NCBI GenBank assembly: GCA_010909165.1
Contig: MU008180.1
Location: 991,884 to 1,055,883 of the forward strand
Reading direction: 5' to 3'
DNA from: Anthoceros angustus
Taxonomy: Eukaryota; Streptophyta; Anthocerotopsida; Anthocerotales; Anthocerotaceae
DNA length: 64,000 bases
Below the pieces are notes generated by a model, which did not search any database, had not been told where the DNA came from, and saw nothing but the letters and a program-made list of their open reading frames with translations. The number at the start of each line of letters is the position of its first letter. The stretch's first letter is position 1. The position numbers and the translations under genes are program-made. Below, piece by piece: positions 43,801 through 54,537 of this stretch.

Positions 43801-44409
43801 GTACATAGTCCCACTCTACGGATTCGGGTGTTGAGTCCCAATCACAGCGCAGCAGTTGCTTGTGAGGCAGAGAGAGCACAATTTAATCTCTCGAATCCTA
43901 GAGATCGCCCAGGCAGAAGAGAAGCCCACCCACCCCGGTTGACTCATGCCGGGAAGCATGTTGAGAAGAACAACGCGATCAAGGCCATGGAGGCTGTTGC
44001 ACTTGCCCACATTCCCTCTCCACTCCTTCCGGAGCCAAGCAAAAAGAGGAAAGCCTCAACCGTGAGCGAGGTGGCCGGGACGTGGAAGCGCTCTAAATGC
44101 GAAGGTGGGTTCCCTGTCCACCAAGCATGACCCAATTGCAGGCCTGTTGGTGTGAGAGTGATCTAACTTATCTGGACTTCGATTGCAGCCACATGTGTAT
44201 ATCTGAATTCGACTGGAGCCATGGAGCTCCTACAACACAACAGACGCACCGCAAACGCGCCCTTCAATAACCGGGTGCGTCGAAACACAGGCCTGCCCTG
44301 GCTTGTAACGTTTGAAGATTTTGATGGGGAAGTGGACAATGAAGCAAGTAGCGTGGCCTGGCTACGCAGGGGATGGCAGCAGCATCTGGTACGAGACCAT
44401 CTGCGATAA
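37884..44409 (+). CDS. DIS3-like exoribonuclease, DIS3L1-type (RNB family), about 31 exons
   Basis: RNB enzymes degrade RNA 3' to 5', alone or in the exosome. Exons were traced by GT-AG sites and frame from 37884-38039, 38132-38224, 38320-38357, 38462-38553, 38638-38831, 38934-39008 and onward to 43793-44104 and 44189-44409. The N-terminus has the Cys triad of DIS3 ([16 protein letters not shown]) and a PIN-like region ([19 protein letters not shown]) resembling animal DIS3L1. Cold-shock-like and RNB segments follow: [54 protein letters not shown] with the catalytic aspartates, [10 protein letters not shown] and [11 protein letters not shown], then an S1-like C-terminus. Wording such as AILVENEIN fits DIS3L1 rather than DIS3 (LLLEHD) or DIS3L2. 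The tail carries basic clusters (PSKKRKA, TWKRSK). No ATG was found in the first exon. One base is missing in the C run of HFTSPIRRY (42831-42840). Confidence 0.82.
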
Positions 44410-45518
44410 TTTGTTTGAAATGTATTTGATACTTTGTTCCGGCTTGTTTCTCATTTATCGATTGGCAATTCAGGATAAAGCCGCCAGACTGCGCGCAAGA
44501 CAACTAAGATGTAGCGTTGTGGACGGAGGCCACTTCGGAAATAGTCCAAGTGAATTCGAAGCCAGGTTGCGCAAGAAAGTGCAATCCATGTACGTTTACT
44601 TAAGAGCATGAAGGAAGTGCAATCCGTGTACATTTAGTTAAGAAAACTTGATTCACATTAAAGTGCAGTTTATGTACGTACATATACACACGTTCTAGGG
44701 GCTGCGTGGCTGCGCTGGGGCTGAATCGGGACTGCGCTTGCCGGATTCAGCTTGCAGCAAGATAGAGCAGATGTGCACGTTTTTGTAACTTGTGATTGTG
44801 GAAGCACAGCTGGTGACCTGCGAGGCTCCGCGGGGACCCGAGGATCGATGCCGGCCTCGAGTAAATCAGCCAGAGGTAGCGTTGTCGCAGTGTATTTTCT
44901 CGTTTCAGCTGAATGTAAAGTAATGGCCTTGGATCAAGGGTAGTCCTGCCTGCGAGCGCATGATGTCTCCAGACAACACAACTCCAACATCCCTGCGACA
45001 ACTAGCAAGCAACAACTAGCAACTCTACTGGCAGAGATGCGGGCGGTTGAACACATTTCAAGAGGTGCTTTACAAGGCCATTCTGGAGTCTGGACAGTGA
45101 GGGCAGAAGACCGCGCCCCCGAGGGACGAAACACAGTTCTTGACCAAAACAAACCTGAACAAACAACCATAAGTTAGACACGGCAAACGCAAAAAGTGCT
45201 GGAGAATTGTGAACGGCATAGTTGAGCTGGCTATCATGAGCTCATGATCTCGGTGTGGGCTTGGAAATCAAGACTGCCTACCTGCACACGCCAAATGCTG
45301 GAGACTGACGGTGCTAATGCTCTCACGGCATGGCCACCTTAAATGTGTACATACTGCATCCTTCAGAGACTATCAGCCTCAAGATTAGTGGGCAGAAGGA
45401 CCACTTCCCTCCCACTTCGCGTTTTCACCTATGCCGCTTCACCTCAATTGCATCGCAGGAATCAGAAAATCTGCAGCCACTGTTGAAATCTTGGACTTGG
45501 TGGCCAGCAGCAAGAACG
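44410..45518. other. Intergenic between DIS3L-like and germin-like genes
   Basis: A short direct repeat (AAGTGCAATCCRTGTAC, copies near 44577 and 44615) lies in the DIS3L-like 3' flank. Upstream ATGs in frame with the germin-like protein exist at 45330 but would add an N-terminus without family similarity, so this part is treated as leader. Confidence 0.45.
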
Positions 45519-46154
45519 ATGTGCCGTTATTGGAGTATGGCAGCGAGTTTGGGTTTAATGGCTTGCTTGCTTGCGGTGGAGGCATCCGACCCCGAGCTCA
45601 CCACGGACTTCAAAGTGCCACCGGACTCAGAGGTGGACGGCAACTACTTCACCTTCACAGGCTTCCGCAATTTTGCGGCTGCTGAAGGCACTTTCTACTT
45701 CTCCAAGGCAAATCAGCACGTCTTTCCGGCTTTAAGAGGCCTTGGAGTCTCGTTTACGATGTTGCAGTACTTCCCCAACACGACAGATCCTGTGCACACA
45801 CACCCCCGCGGCACGGAGCTCTTGTACCTCCTCAACGGTACCATAAACGTGGGACTGGTGGACACCAACGGTAAGCTCTACACTCAGACTTTGCAACAGG
45901 GTGACGTGTTCGTGTTTCCCAAGGGCTTGATGCATTACCACATCAACTTGTCCACCAAAGTGGCCACATCCATCGCCGCCTACAGCAGCTCAAATCCCGG
46001 CACACTTTCTCTGTCCAAAGGGCTCTTGGCATCCGGAATCCCCAGCCTGGAGTTGGAGTTGGCGTTCAGGGCACCCGCGGAAGTGATTGCTCAGCTCGTA
46101 GCTCCTTGGAAGAACACCACCGCAGCTACCTCAATCTCTGACTCCTGCCGATAG
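45519..46154 (+). CDS. Germin-like protein (secreted cupin)
   Basis: Germin-like proteins are apoplastic cupins; some have superoxide dismutase or oxalate oxidase activity. Start taken at ATG 45519, which gives a signal peptide (MCRYWSMAASLGLMACLLAV) and a 211-residue product of usual size. Germin box 1 (HTHPRGTELLYLLNG) supplies two His and Glu metal ligands, and box 2 (GDVFVFPKGLMHYHIN) supplies the third His. The N-terminal Cys pair that forms a disulfide in most germins is not seen in the mature region (SDPELTTDFKVPPDSEVDG). The frame continues upstream to an ATG at 45330, which would bury the signal peptide. It converges with the next gene, leaving 256 bp between the two stops. Confidence 0.88.
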   Translation: MCRYWSMAASLGLMACLLAVEASDPELTTDFKVPPDSEVDGNYFTFTGFRNFAAAEGTFYFSKANQHVFPALRGLGVSFTMLQYFPNTTDPVHTHPRGTELLYLLNGTINVGLVDTNGKLYTQTLQQGDVFVFPKGLMHYHINLSTKVATSIAAYSSSNPGTLSLSKGLLASGIPSLELELAFRAPAEVIAQLVAPWKNTTAATSISDSCR

Positions 46155-46410
46155 ATTCCTGGTAGGTTTTCTCGTCCTGTACTAGTCTATACTACCACAG
46201 ACTTTTCTAAGGCTCTAAGAAGCACTGCTACCGAAAGAATGACCATCATGATGTCTACACTGTACACAAATTCCTAGAGGCTGTGCGAAAAATCGGGTCA
46301 GTATGATACAGATGTCTGAACTTTTCAGCCAAAGCTGTATGGTCATTTGAATGACCGAAGGGACCGGCCCCTGCAAAGTAAAGCTCTGCTTGGAGTGTGT
46401 GAATGCATCC

Positions 46411-47083
46411 CTACAAGTACATCGCTCCCGCAACTCCCACAGCAGGGCCTGCCACAATGGTAGGTACCAGAATGTTGACGAAGGCACCAATCGGAGGTCC
46501 AATAAGCGGAATCTTCTTGACCGCACCTTTTGTCACGTGCACCACCAAGATGCCACCCAACATGAACAAGCCAAGACGCTTTCCTCTATCCAACGCCACC
46601 CGCTTCAGTATGTTCCTTGCAATCCTGTCAAACTGGCCGATGTTGATCGGCCGCTCGAGCGCAGCGCACTCCTCCAGCCGTAACGAGGCATCGATGTCCT
46701 CCTGAGTGACAGGCCTCAGGCAGAGCTTCCCTGCCTTAGGGTCCAGCTCTTGAGAAATTTTCTGTCACACCACAAACACAGAAAGACACGTCTAGACACA
46801 CGTCACGCCAGGGATAGGCATCGGAAGCTGGGAAGCAAACATTAAACCAGACTCCCACACGCACCTGCAGGAAGTATTCCAGCGCGGGAAGCAGCCGCTG
46901 CGGAGGCAGCAGGCTCACCGGGTGCGGCAACTGAAAGTGCATAAAAGCGGCCCGCAAGGCTGCGCTGTAGCGCGGGGACGCATCCAGGAGCCGGTCCACA
47001 GTCTCCGCCCAGCCCGGCACCTTTCCCTTGCCCCCGGCCAGCTGATGCTCGCTGCCATCATCCCCGCTCATCCCTCTAACCAT
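46411..47083 (-). CDS. Plant protein of unknown function with C-terminal membrane segments
   Basis: Two exons, 46865-47083 and 46411-46761, join in frame to 189 residues. The first encodes a soluble part (LLDASPRYSAALRAAFMHFQ, LLPPQRLLPALEYFLQ). The second encodes LCLRPVTQEDIDASLRLEEC, FDRIARNILKRVALDRGKRL and two hydrophobic segments (LGLFMLGGILVVHVTKG, IVAGPAVGVAGAMYL) separated by a Pro/Gly-rich IPLIGPPIGAFVNILVP. Codon use, splice sites and composition look like a real gene. I do not recognise the family. A role in an organelle or endomembrane is possible from the membrane segments alone. Confidence 0.7.
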
Positions 47084-50000
47084 GTCTCCCGCCGCAGGTC
47101 AGGTCACACCACCGCGCTTCCCACCCTCGGCAGCTTCATGCACTCGTGCGTTGGCCGAACACGGTTACAGGACTTCCCAGAGCAGGGCAAGGCAAGAAGA
47201 GCTGCATCCCAAGACTCACGACTGCTTTTGCTATTACACCTCCGGAGCTGCTTCCAAGCGGGCGCCAGCAGTGCCGCGTACACACAATTCCCAGCATCCG
47301 AGCCTCCCAACGCCGACGGCAGGGACAAGTTTTTCTCAGGATAGGCTGTGCGTTGCGGGATCTACAATCCCCATCTCCTCCCGCGAGCTACTTTGCTGAC
47401 CAACACTTTGGAAGCAGCACCCTAGCTGCCTACGCACAAGAAACTGCTCGGGCGAACTGTCCTTCCACTAAAACCTTCGCTCGCAAATGTGAACATGACA
47501 TGACATAGACAATCTACCTAGAATAGCTAACAGGATTTTTGGGATTCACCTCTGGTACAAAGATATGGAACTTCCGAATGTCTAAGCTCTTTTATTTGAT
47601 TTTTTCATATAAATCTAAGATATACAGACCTACCTAGATATCTATATATCTAAAATATAACAAAATACAGCAAAAAGGTTGCTCTACGACCGTTATTCGG
47701 GTTTCGGCATGCAAGTCCCACATGACAACGAGAGTTGCTTTCCATATATACCGACAATTTAGTTACCATATCGTAACTTAGCAAATTTCATCACCCTTTC
47801 TTCATCTCAAATCGGGTTTTCACTTTACATGACATCTTGTTGTTGGTTAAGTTGTCGCGAATCTTGAGCCACAACCAGAGCTAGGCACTTCAACCGGCAT
47901 ACCACTTGCAAGATGAAACAAATAACAAGATAGTGCAAAAGGGTGGGTACGAATATGGATGATCAAAAGGTCAATAAGCCAGTGTAGCTTCATTCCTTGC
48001 TTCTGCAATCACTCTGTCAACTGCTCTAAAATATATGGAGAAGTAGCCTAAAGGGCTTCGTGGTCAGACATGTCACTTCAATTTTGGAGAAGGTGCTACT
48101 AATAAGGTCTCCACCATGATGTTTCTTTTGGCTGCCATACAGGTTTTATTCTTTCGCGGAAGCGACTTGTATTAGCTGAGATATGTGGTTCGGCTTGATA
48201 GATTCTTTTCAACGAAGCAATCTAGACTGTTGATCCAGAACAGTTCTAACGCTTTTTCAAGGACCCTTACCCACTACTAGTTTGGGAGCTCAGTTCGACT
48301 AGTTCAGTTCAATTCCAGACGAGGCGAATATCGAACTGAACCGCAATAGATTATACACAGTTTGGACCAACCGGGATGAAAAAAAAGTATTGCACATTTC
48401 GTTTTTATTAGTCACCAACGTCAACTTTACTTTTCATAATTGTCTGTCAGTTCAATTTTTTGTGCTTGTCTGAGAAGCCACTGTACATTTTGCTAGGCTG
48501 TCCAGGAGGATTTTCAAACTAAAATGTTCAAATCGAAACTAAGTTGTTCACTCCACATACGGTTCAAAGAATTGAACTATTGAGTTGAACTAACATCAGC
48601 TTGATGGAATTGGCAATCCATAAGGGTCTTAAGAATGACTCTGACAACTTTCAATTACGAGTGCACGTAGTTCGATGGCTGTGAATCTAACTAGAAAGAC
48701 ATGCGAGCTGTGTGGATATGCAATAGGACCCTAAAGGGTACCATACCTTTTGCTTGGCAACACAGTTGGAGAACATTCGCAAAGGGAATTGGTACATTGG
48801 CCTCAAGCAGACGACCAGCCTCAAGTTTAAAACTCGAACTGTTGACCACTGACGCGGTCGGCGCGATGGGAGCAACGAGTGATGTGGCACTTAAGGCTAG
48901 TGTGGGCCTCTTCTACTAGGGGGCTACCAGACTTGGAGAGTGAGGGCGAGCTCATCAGTGGTGTATTCAAGCTGGGGGCTCGGCAAGCTATGGACTCGAA
49001 GTGTCGCAACGCTACAACGAGAGTCGCACCCCGCGTCAGTCAAGTTGAGAAGGGGAATGAGAGGTTCTGCACTACGAGTGACCTGAGCGGTGGTGGTGGG
49101 AAGAACGCTTTAACTACCACGCATCTTGTGGGAGGCTATAGTTTCCAAGCCCTACGGTGGCAAAATGAGACATTCCATAATTGCAAAGATATGAGCCGGA
49201 TCTACCCAAACGTCCCATCAATTTTGGGAGCTGAAGTTGCTCCTAGTGCACGTGGAGAGGCACCATGAGAGGTATTTGAGAACTTTCTTTCTGACCACAA
49301 GGACCAGTATGAACTATAGGGCCATGGTTTGTAAGCACTAAGTTTTCCAAGGGGGATGTTCAAGGTGGTAGCCTTAGGCTAGATGGACTTTTGTTGGCTA
49401 GAATAGGTTTACAGCTTAAGGTTGACAAACATGTGCAAAGAGTCTATATGGTTATCACATCATGACGGCTATGCTGCCTACGCGCGACAGTGAAGTAAAA
49501 GAGGAGTCCCAGACTATGGGGCCAGCTTTTCCTAGTCTTATATTTTCATATCAGAGTCGAGGTCAGCAAAGTTGGCTGACCGCAATGTGGTATGCGGAAA
49601 ATCCGTGAGAACAACCTTGCTAAGCCGCAGAGGCAAGCAAGGACGCGTCCTATCTTGCTGACCAGCATTTGTGGCTCATAGAAATGGGACTCAATTTAGC
49701 CACGTGGGCTGAGCACGGGACTGTGTGTGAGAAGCTAGGTGATAAGATGATGATGTAGCAAGATAGGGTGTTGGGGTCAGACTAAAATCTTAGAAATCGC
49801 GTGTTATTTATAGCCCCCAACTTAGCTAGTCAGCCAAGGTAGCATCAAATTTGGTTCATAGTTCAAACAAGTAGCCGTTTTCGGTATTCAGCCTATTATG
49901 TAGAGAAGTTGTTACAGTTTGCTAGTTATATTAAGATCATATCTTTGTGCGGGCTTTGCTAATATCTCAACTAAGTCTAAGAATTGCCTTTGACCGAGAG

Positions 50001-50796
50001 AATCCTTGGACAACTAGAGAGAAGGGAGCTTATAGAGTACTTTGTGCAGAATTGGAGAAGGCACCTGAATTGACACTTGAAGGAACGTTGAGGTACCAAT
50101 GGGGCGCAGAGCTGATACATGAACATCCGTGAGAATCGTGGCTCATGAGCAAAGGGTTTTGGTATTCCGAAGAGGTGAAAGTAAGATACTTGACAAAATG
50201 AATCTAGCTGACGAGTGAGTTAATAAAAATTATAGAACCTTTATACCTATACCTAGATATTATATAAAGAGTCTTGTATTTATGTCATATGCGCGCTTCC
50301 CTGCAAGACATTTTCTCAATAAACTTGAACTTGAAGCATACACACGTACCTAAGAAGGGCTCTTCCTATATTTTTTTCTTTAATAAAGTTTATATAAAAT
50401 ATTTTAAGTATGTATTTATTATATAGTATCCGTTTATTACATATATTGTAGCAGGACATTCGAGCACCAATCAAGTATACGAGGAATGAATCGGCAGTGA
50501 ATGAAAGGATCGGGGAAACGTAGCTTGCTTGGTGGGGCCGCTGTAATAGGAGCGGGGTTTTGTGTGAAGGGAAGCTCAGATCTGCGGACCTGCCACACTG
50601 GGGCCAGTCGGCTGCCAGATCTGAGGTTTTGGGCCCGAAGCGGCCGTGGCACCTCTGCCTGTGCTTCCTTTCCAGATCGTGCCGCGGGTGGTGCCGTCGC
50701 AGGCAAGGTTGAACTCCATGCTGGTCACTCTATTTTGCAGCTTTGCCAACAGATCTGATGCTCAAACAATAGGGGTTTTTCTTGCAGGTTGAAGCC
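47084..50796. other. Gene-poor stretch, probably repeat-derived, with AT-rich ends
   Basis: No family was recognised. A frame of 129 codons at 48879-49268 (GELISGVFKLGARQAMDSKC) has no visible domain. AT-rich blocks lie at 47560-47700 and 50220-50460. Near 50320 an AATAAA-type signal (TCTCAATAAACTTG) follows transcript-like sequence. The final part (about 50560-50796) probably holds the leader and a 5' UTR intron of the beta-COP gene, ending TTTTTCTTGCAG nine bases before its ATG. Confidence 0.4.
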
Positions 50797-53664
50797 ATGG
50801 ACAAAACGTGCAGCTTGCTCGTCCATTTTGACAAGGGTACTCCAGCTCTTGCCAATGAGATCAAGGAGGCGCTGGAAGGCAATGATGTGCAGCGGAAAGT
50901 GGACGCGATGAAGAAGGCCGTGATGTTGCTGCTCAATGGTGAAATTTTACCTCAGCTGTTCATCACGATCGTGAGATATGTGTTGCCCTCAGAAGACCAC
51001 ACTGTGCAGAAGCTGCTGCTTCTGTATCTGGAGATAATCGACAAGACTGACTCGCAGGGGAAGATATTGCCGGAAATGATTCTCATTTGCCAGAACCTGA
51101 GGAACAACCTGCAGCACCCGAACGAGTATATAAGAGGTGTCACTCTCCGTTTTCTCTCCAGGTTGAATGAGGCGGAGCTCATCGAGCCCTTGATCCCGTC
51201 GATTGTGACCAACTTGGAACATCGACATGCATTTGTAAGGCGGAATGCCATCCTAGCCATCATGTCAATCTACAAGCTTCCACAGGGTGAGCTTCTCCTA
51301 GTTGATGCGCCCGATCTGATTGAGAAAGTGTTGTCAACAGAGCAGGATTTGTCAGCTCGACGGAATGCGTTTCTCATGCTGTACAACTGTGCCCAGCAAA
51401 GGGCGGTGAACTATCTTTTGAGCCACTTGGAGGCTGTCCCTAACTGGGGAGACCTTCTGCAGATGGTTGTTCTTGAACTGATCAGGAAGGTTTGCAGAAC
51501 TAACCCAGGTGAGAAGGGGAAGTATATCAAGATCATCCTGTCTCTGCTCAACTGCCCCTCCTCAGCTGTGATGTATGAGTGCGCAGGGACTCTTGTGTCA
51601 CTGTCCTCTGCACCCACTGCAATCAGAGCCGCTGCAAATACCTACTGTCAGCTGCTCCAGTCCCAGAGTGACAACAATGTGAAGCTGATAGTCCTGGACC
51701 GGCTGCAGGAGCTCAAGGCTGCACACAGGGAAGTTATGGTGGACATGATTATGGATGTCCTGAGGGCGTTGTCCAGTCCCAATCTTGATATTAGAAGGAA
51801 GACTTTAGATATTGCGCTGGATCTGATCACACCGAGAAACATTGATGAGGTGGTGTTGACTCTGAAAAAGGAGGTTGTGAAGACACAAAGCAAGGAGCTG
51901 GAGAAGAATGGGGAGTACAGGCAAATGCTGGTTCAGGCTATTCACTCATGCGCCATTAAGTTCCCTGAAGTGGCATCTAGCGTTGTGCATCTTCTGATGG
52001 ACTTTTTAGGCGACTCAAACACTGCATCAGCCATTGATGTTGTTTTCTTCGTGAGGGAGATAATTGAAACCAACTCAAAGCTCCGGGAGTCCATTATTGC
52101 CAGGTTGCTCGACATTTTCTATCAGATCCGTGCTTCAAGAGTTTGTACCTGTGCGCTCTGGATTATTGGAGAGTACTGCTTTTCAGCCTCAGAAGTTGAG
52201 GCAGGCATTTTGACAATAAAGCAATCGCTTGGTGAGTTGCCTCTATACACAGCTACAGAGGAGGGTGATACTGTGGATTCATCAGTCACAAAGTCATCTG
52301 CTGGTGCGGGGCGTGTTCCTCCTGCCTTGTCCGTGTCTACTGCGTCATCCAAGAGACCTGCAGTTCTTGCGGATGGAACATATGCGTCTCAGAGCGCTGC
52401 TGTGGAGATAGCAAACACAGCGCCGACTGCTTCGCTAGGGGAGTCTTTGGTTGCGAACCTGAGGTCAATTCTTCTTACTGGTGATTTTTTCTTGGGGGCT
52501 GTGGTGGCAACTACCCTGACGAAGTTGGTATTGCGGCTGGAAGAGCTTCAGCCGTCGAAGGTGGCCTTGAATAGAGCCACAGCTGATGTTCTCCTTATTT
52601 TGGTTTCAATTCTGAGGCTTGGGCAATCATCAGCTTTGCCCCATCCTACTGACAATGATTCATCCAACAGAATCAGTCTCTGCATACGAATCCTTGCAAG
52701 CAGGGATAAGGTGATGAAGGCAGTCTGGCTTCAGGAATGCCGTGCAAGTTTTGTGAAAATGATCGTAGAAAAGCAGCAGTCTGAAACAGAAGAGACCAAG
52801 GCGAAGGCCCAAGTGAGCAACGCGCAGCCAGATGATCTGATTGACTTCTACCACCTCAAGAGCAGGAAGGGCATGAGCCAGCTGGAACTTGAAGATGAGG
52901 TCCAAACAGACCTGAAGCGAGCTACCGGGGAGTTCACCAAGGTAGCTGACAACACGAGAAAGCTGAACAGGGTGCTGCAGCTTACTGGGTTCAGTGATCC
53001 GGTGTATGCAGAAGCTTATGTTATGGTTCACCAGTACGATATTGTTTTGGATGTGACTGTTGTGAATCGCACCGCAGAGACTCTGCAGAACCTGTGTCTG
53101 GAGCTGGCAACCATGGGTGACCTCAAGCTTGTGGAGCGTCCTCAAAACTACACTCTTGCTGCAGGTTCAAGTAAACAAATCCGGGCCAACATCAAGGTCT
53201 CATCTACAGAGACAGGAGTCATCTTTGGCAACATTGTGTACGAGTCCACAAGTGTGCTGGATCGGAACGTGGTGGTTCTGAATGACATCCACATTGACAT
53301 CATGGACTACATCTCACCAGCTTCTTGTCCAGATGTGGCCTTCAGAAACATGTGGGCTGAGTTTGAGTGGGAGAACAAGGTCGCCGTGAACACAAGTATC
53401 ACAGATGTCCAGGAGTTTTTGAGTCACATTGTGGCATCAACCAACATGAAATGCCTCACTCCGGCATCTGCCCTCCAGGAGCACTGCGGGTTCCTGGCTG
53501 CCAACCTCTATGCCAAAAGCGTATTCGGTGAAGACGCCCTGGTGAATGTCAGTGTGGAGCAGCAACCGGACGGGAAGCTGAGCGGCTACATCCGAATCAG
53601 AAGCAAAACACAGGGCATAGCTCTGAGTCTGGGTGACAAGATCACCCTGAAGCAAAAAGGCTGA
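50797..53664 (+). CDS. Coatomer subunit beta (beta-COP)
   Basis: Beta-COP is a core subunit of the COPI coat that buds retrograde vesicles from the Golgi. Single coding exon of 955 residues from ATG 50797 (MDKTCSLLVHFDKGTP), close to the 948 residues of the Arabidopsis protein. The N-terminal two thirds are HEAT-like adaptin repeats (RRNAILAIMSIYKLPQGE, SARRNAFLMLYNCAQQRAVN). The C-terminal appendage region contains FSDPVYAEAYVMVHQYDIVL and LNDIHIDIMDYISPA, and ends KITLKQKG. A splice acceptor TTTTTCTTGCAG just before the ATG implies a 5' UTR intron. COG2, another Golgi trafficking component, lies 5 kb downstream; no functional link follows from that. Confidence 0.95.
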   Translation: MDKTCSLLVHFDKGTPALANEIKEALEGNDVQRKVDAMKKAVMLLLNGEILPQLFITIVRYVLPSEDHTVQKLLLLYLEIIDKTDSQGKILPEMILICQNLRNNLQHPNEYIRGVTLRFLSRLNEAELIEPLIPSIVTNLEHRHAFVRRNAILAIMSIYKLPQGELLLVDAPDLIEKVLSTEQDLSARRNAFLMLYNCAQQRAVNYLLSHLEAVPNWGDLLQMVVLELIRKVCRTNPGEKGKYIKIILSLLNCPSSAVMYECAGTLVSLSSAPTAIRAAANTYCQLLQSQSDNNVKLIVLDRLQELKAAHREVMVDMIMDVLRALSSPNLDIRRKTLDIALDLITPRNIDEVVLTLKKEVVKTQSKELEKNGEYRQMLVQAIHSCAIKFPEVASSVVHLLMDFLGDSNTASAIDVVFFVREIIETNSKLRESIIARLLDIFYQIRASRVCTCALWIIGEYCFSASEVEAGILTIKQSLGELPLYTATEEGDTVDSSVTKSSAGAGRVPPALSVSTASSKRPAVLADGTYASQSAAVEIANTAPTASLGESLVANLRSILLTGDFFLGAVVATTLTKLVLRLEELQPSKVALNRATADVLLILVSILRLGQSSALPHPTDNDSSNRISLCIRILASRDKVMKAVWLQECRASFVKMIVEKQQSETEETKAKAQVSNAQPDDLIDFYHLKSRKGMSQLELEDEVQTDLKRATGEFTKVADNTRKLNRVLQLTGFSDPVYAEAYVMVHQYDIVLDVTVVNRTAETLQNLCLELATMGDLKLVERPQNYTLAAGSSKQIRANIKVSSTETGVIFGNIVYESTSVLDRNVVVLNDIHIDIMDYISPASCPDVAFRNMWAEFEWENKVAVNTSITDVQEFLSHIVASTNMKCLTPASALQEHCGFLAANLYAKSVFGEDALVNVSVEQQPDGKLSGYIRIRSKTQGIALSLGDKITLKQKG

Positions 53665-53782
53665 TGACTGCCAACAGAGGCGAAGGCAGCCAAGCCCGGG
53701 CAAAGATGGGTTCACTTAGAGTCGGTAGTGTCGACCCATCTGTTTCTTTTGCATGTCTTAGGAGACAATTTTTTCAGCAGTA

Positions 53783-53947
53783 TTGTGAATGCTCCAACGT
53801 TGAAGCACTGGACGTGAGGTAGAGTTCAAGTTACGCTCATAGGCCAGGCTTTTGATGCGCATAGTTGTTTCTACGTTGGATCTCTTGAGCATGTATTTCA
53901 GTGAATCACTGTTGTAAATGCTCCAACTTTGCAGCACTGGAAGTGAG
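53783..53947. repeat. Diverged direct repeat of about 36 bp, spacing 128-129 bp
   Basis: GAATGCTCCAACGTTGAAGC near 53787 and AAATGCTCCAACTTTGCAGC near 53914 start copies that run on to ACTGGACGTGAG and ACTGGAAGTGAG. They lie in the 3' flank of beta-COP. Confidence 0.7.
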
Positions 53948-54537
53948 AGCATCTTCCTGTCTGGAATCATCCTGCACCCCCATTGGCTGGAGAAACAACA
54001 TGGTAAACCAGAGAGAGTTGGTTGGCCGCAGAATCGGCCCTGGGTAAGCACGTGTTCAACCACCCAAGTTATTAGGGCATGGTCAAGGTTGGTGTCGCGT
54101 GGTTCCATGCTGCTGCCGGGATCGTCCATGGAGCATGCTGCTTGCCATGGCCGTTGGGCTGACTGTCATATAGATTGAAAGGAACAGAGCATCCGGGACC
54201 GCTGCATACCAGTTAACCACTGTCCCGGGTCACAGCCTGATTCCGAGCCAATAACCATCGGGGCTGCGTCCGCGGCTTCAGGCGCTGTCCCCTTTTGCTC
54301 GCATCTCTGCCACGATCCTCGCTTCCGCTGCCTTGTGATACCGTCTCGTGAATCGGCTCTCGTTCCTACCGTCTCGGACGCTGTCGCCTTGTCTGGCCCC
54401 GCGCGCACCTTTGGCCTCGGCATCCTTCGCCGCGGCTGCTTCTCTCGCCTCGCATTCTTCCCGTCCATCCTGCCCGGCCTGTTTGCTTTGCTTTGCTTTG
54501 CCTGCCTGTTGCTGCAGCTGAGGCGAGCGGCTCCGCC

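Noticed and set aside
48879-49268. A 129-codon plus-strand frame in the gene-poor stretch
   Set aside because: No domain, no splice context and biased composition. It is probably chance or a decayed repeat.
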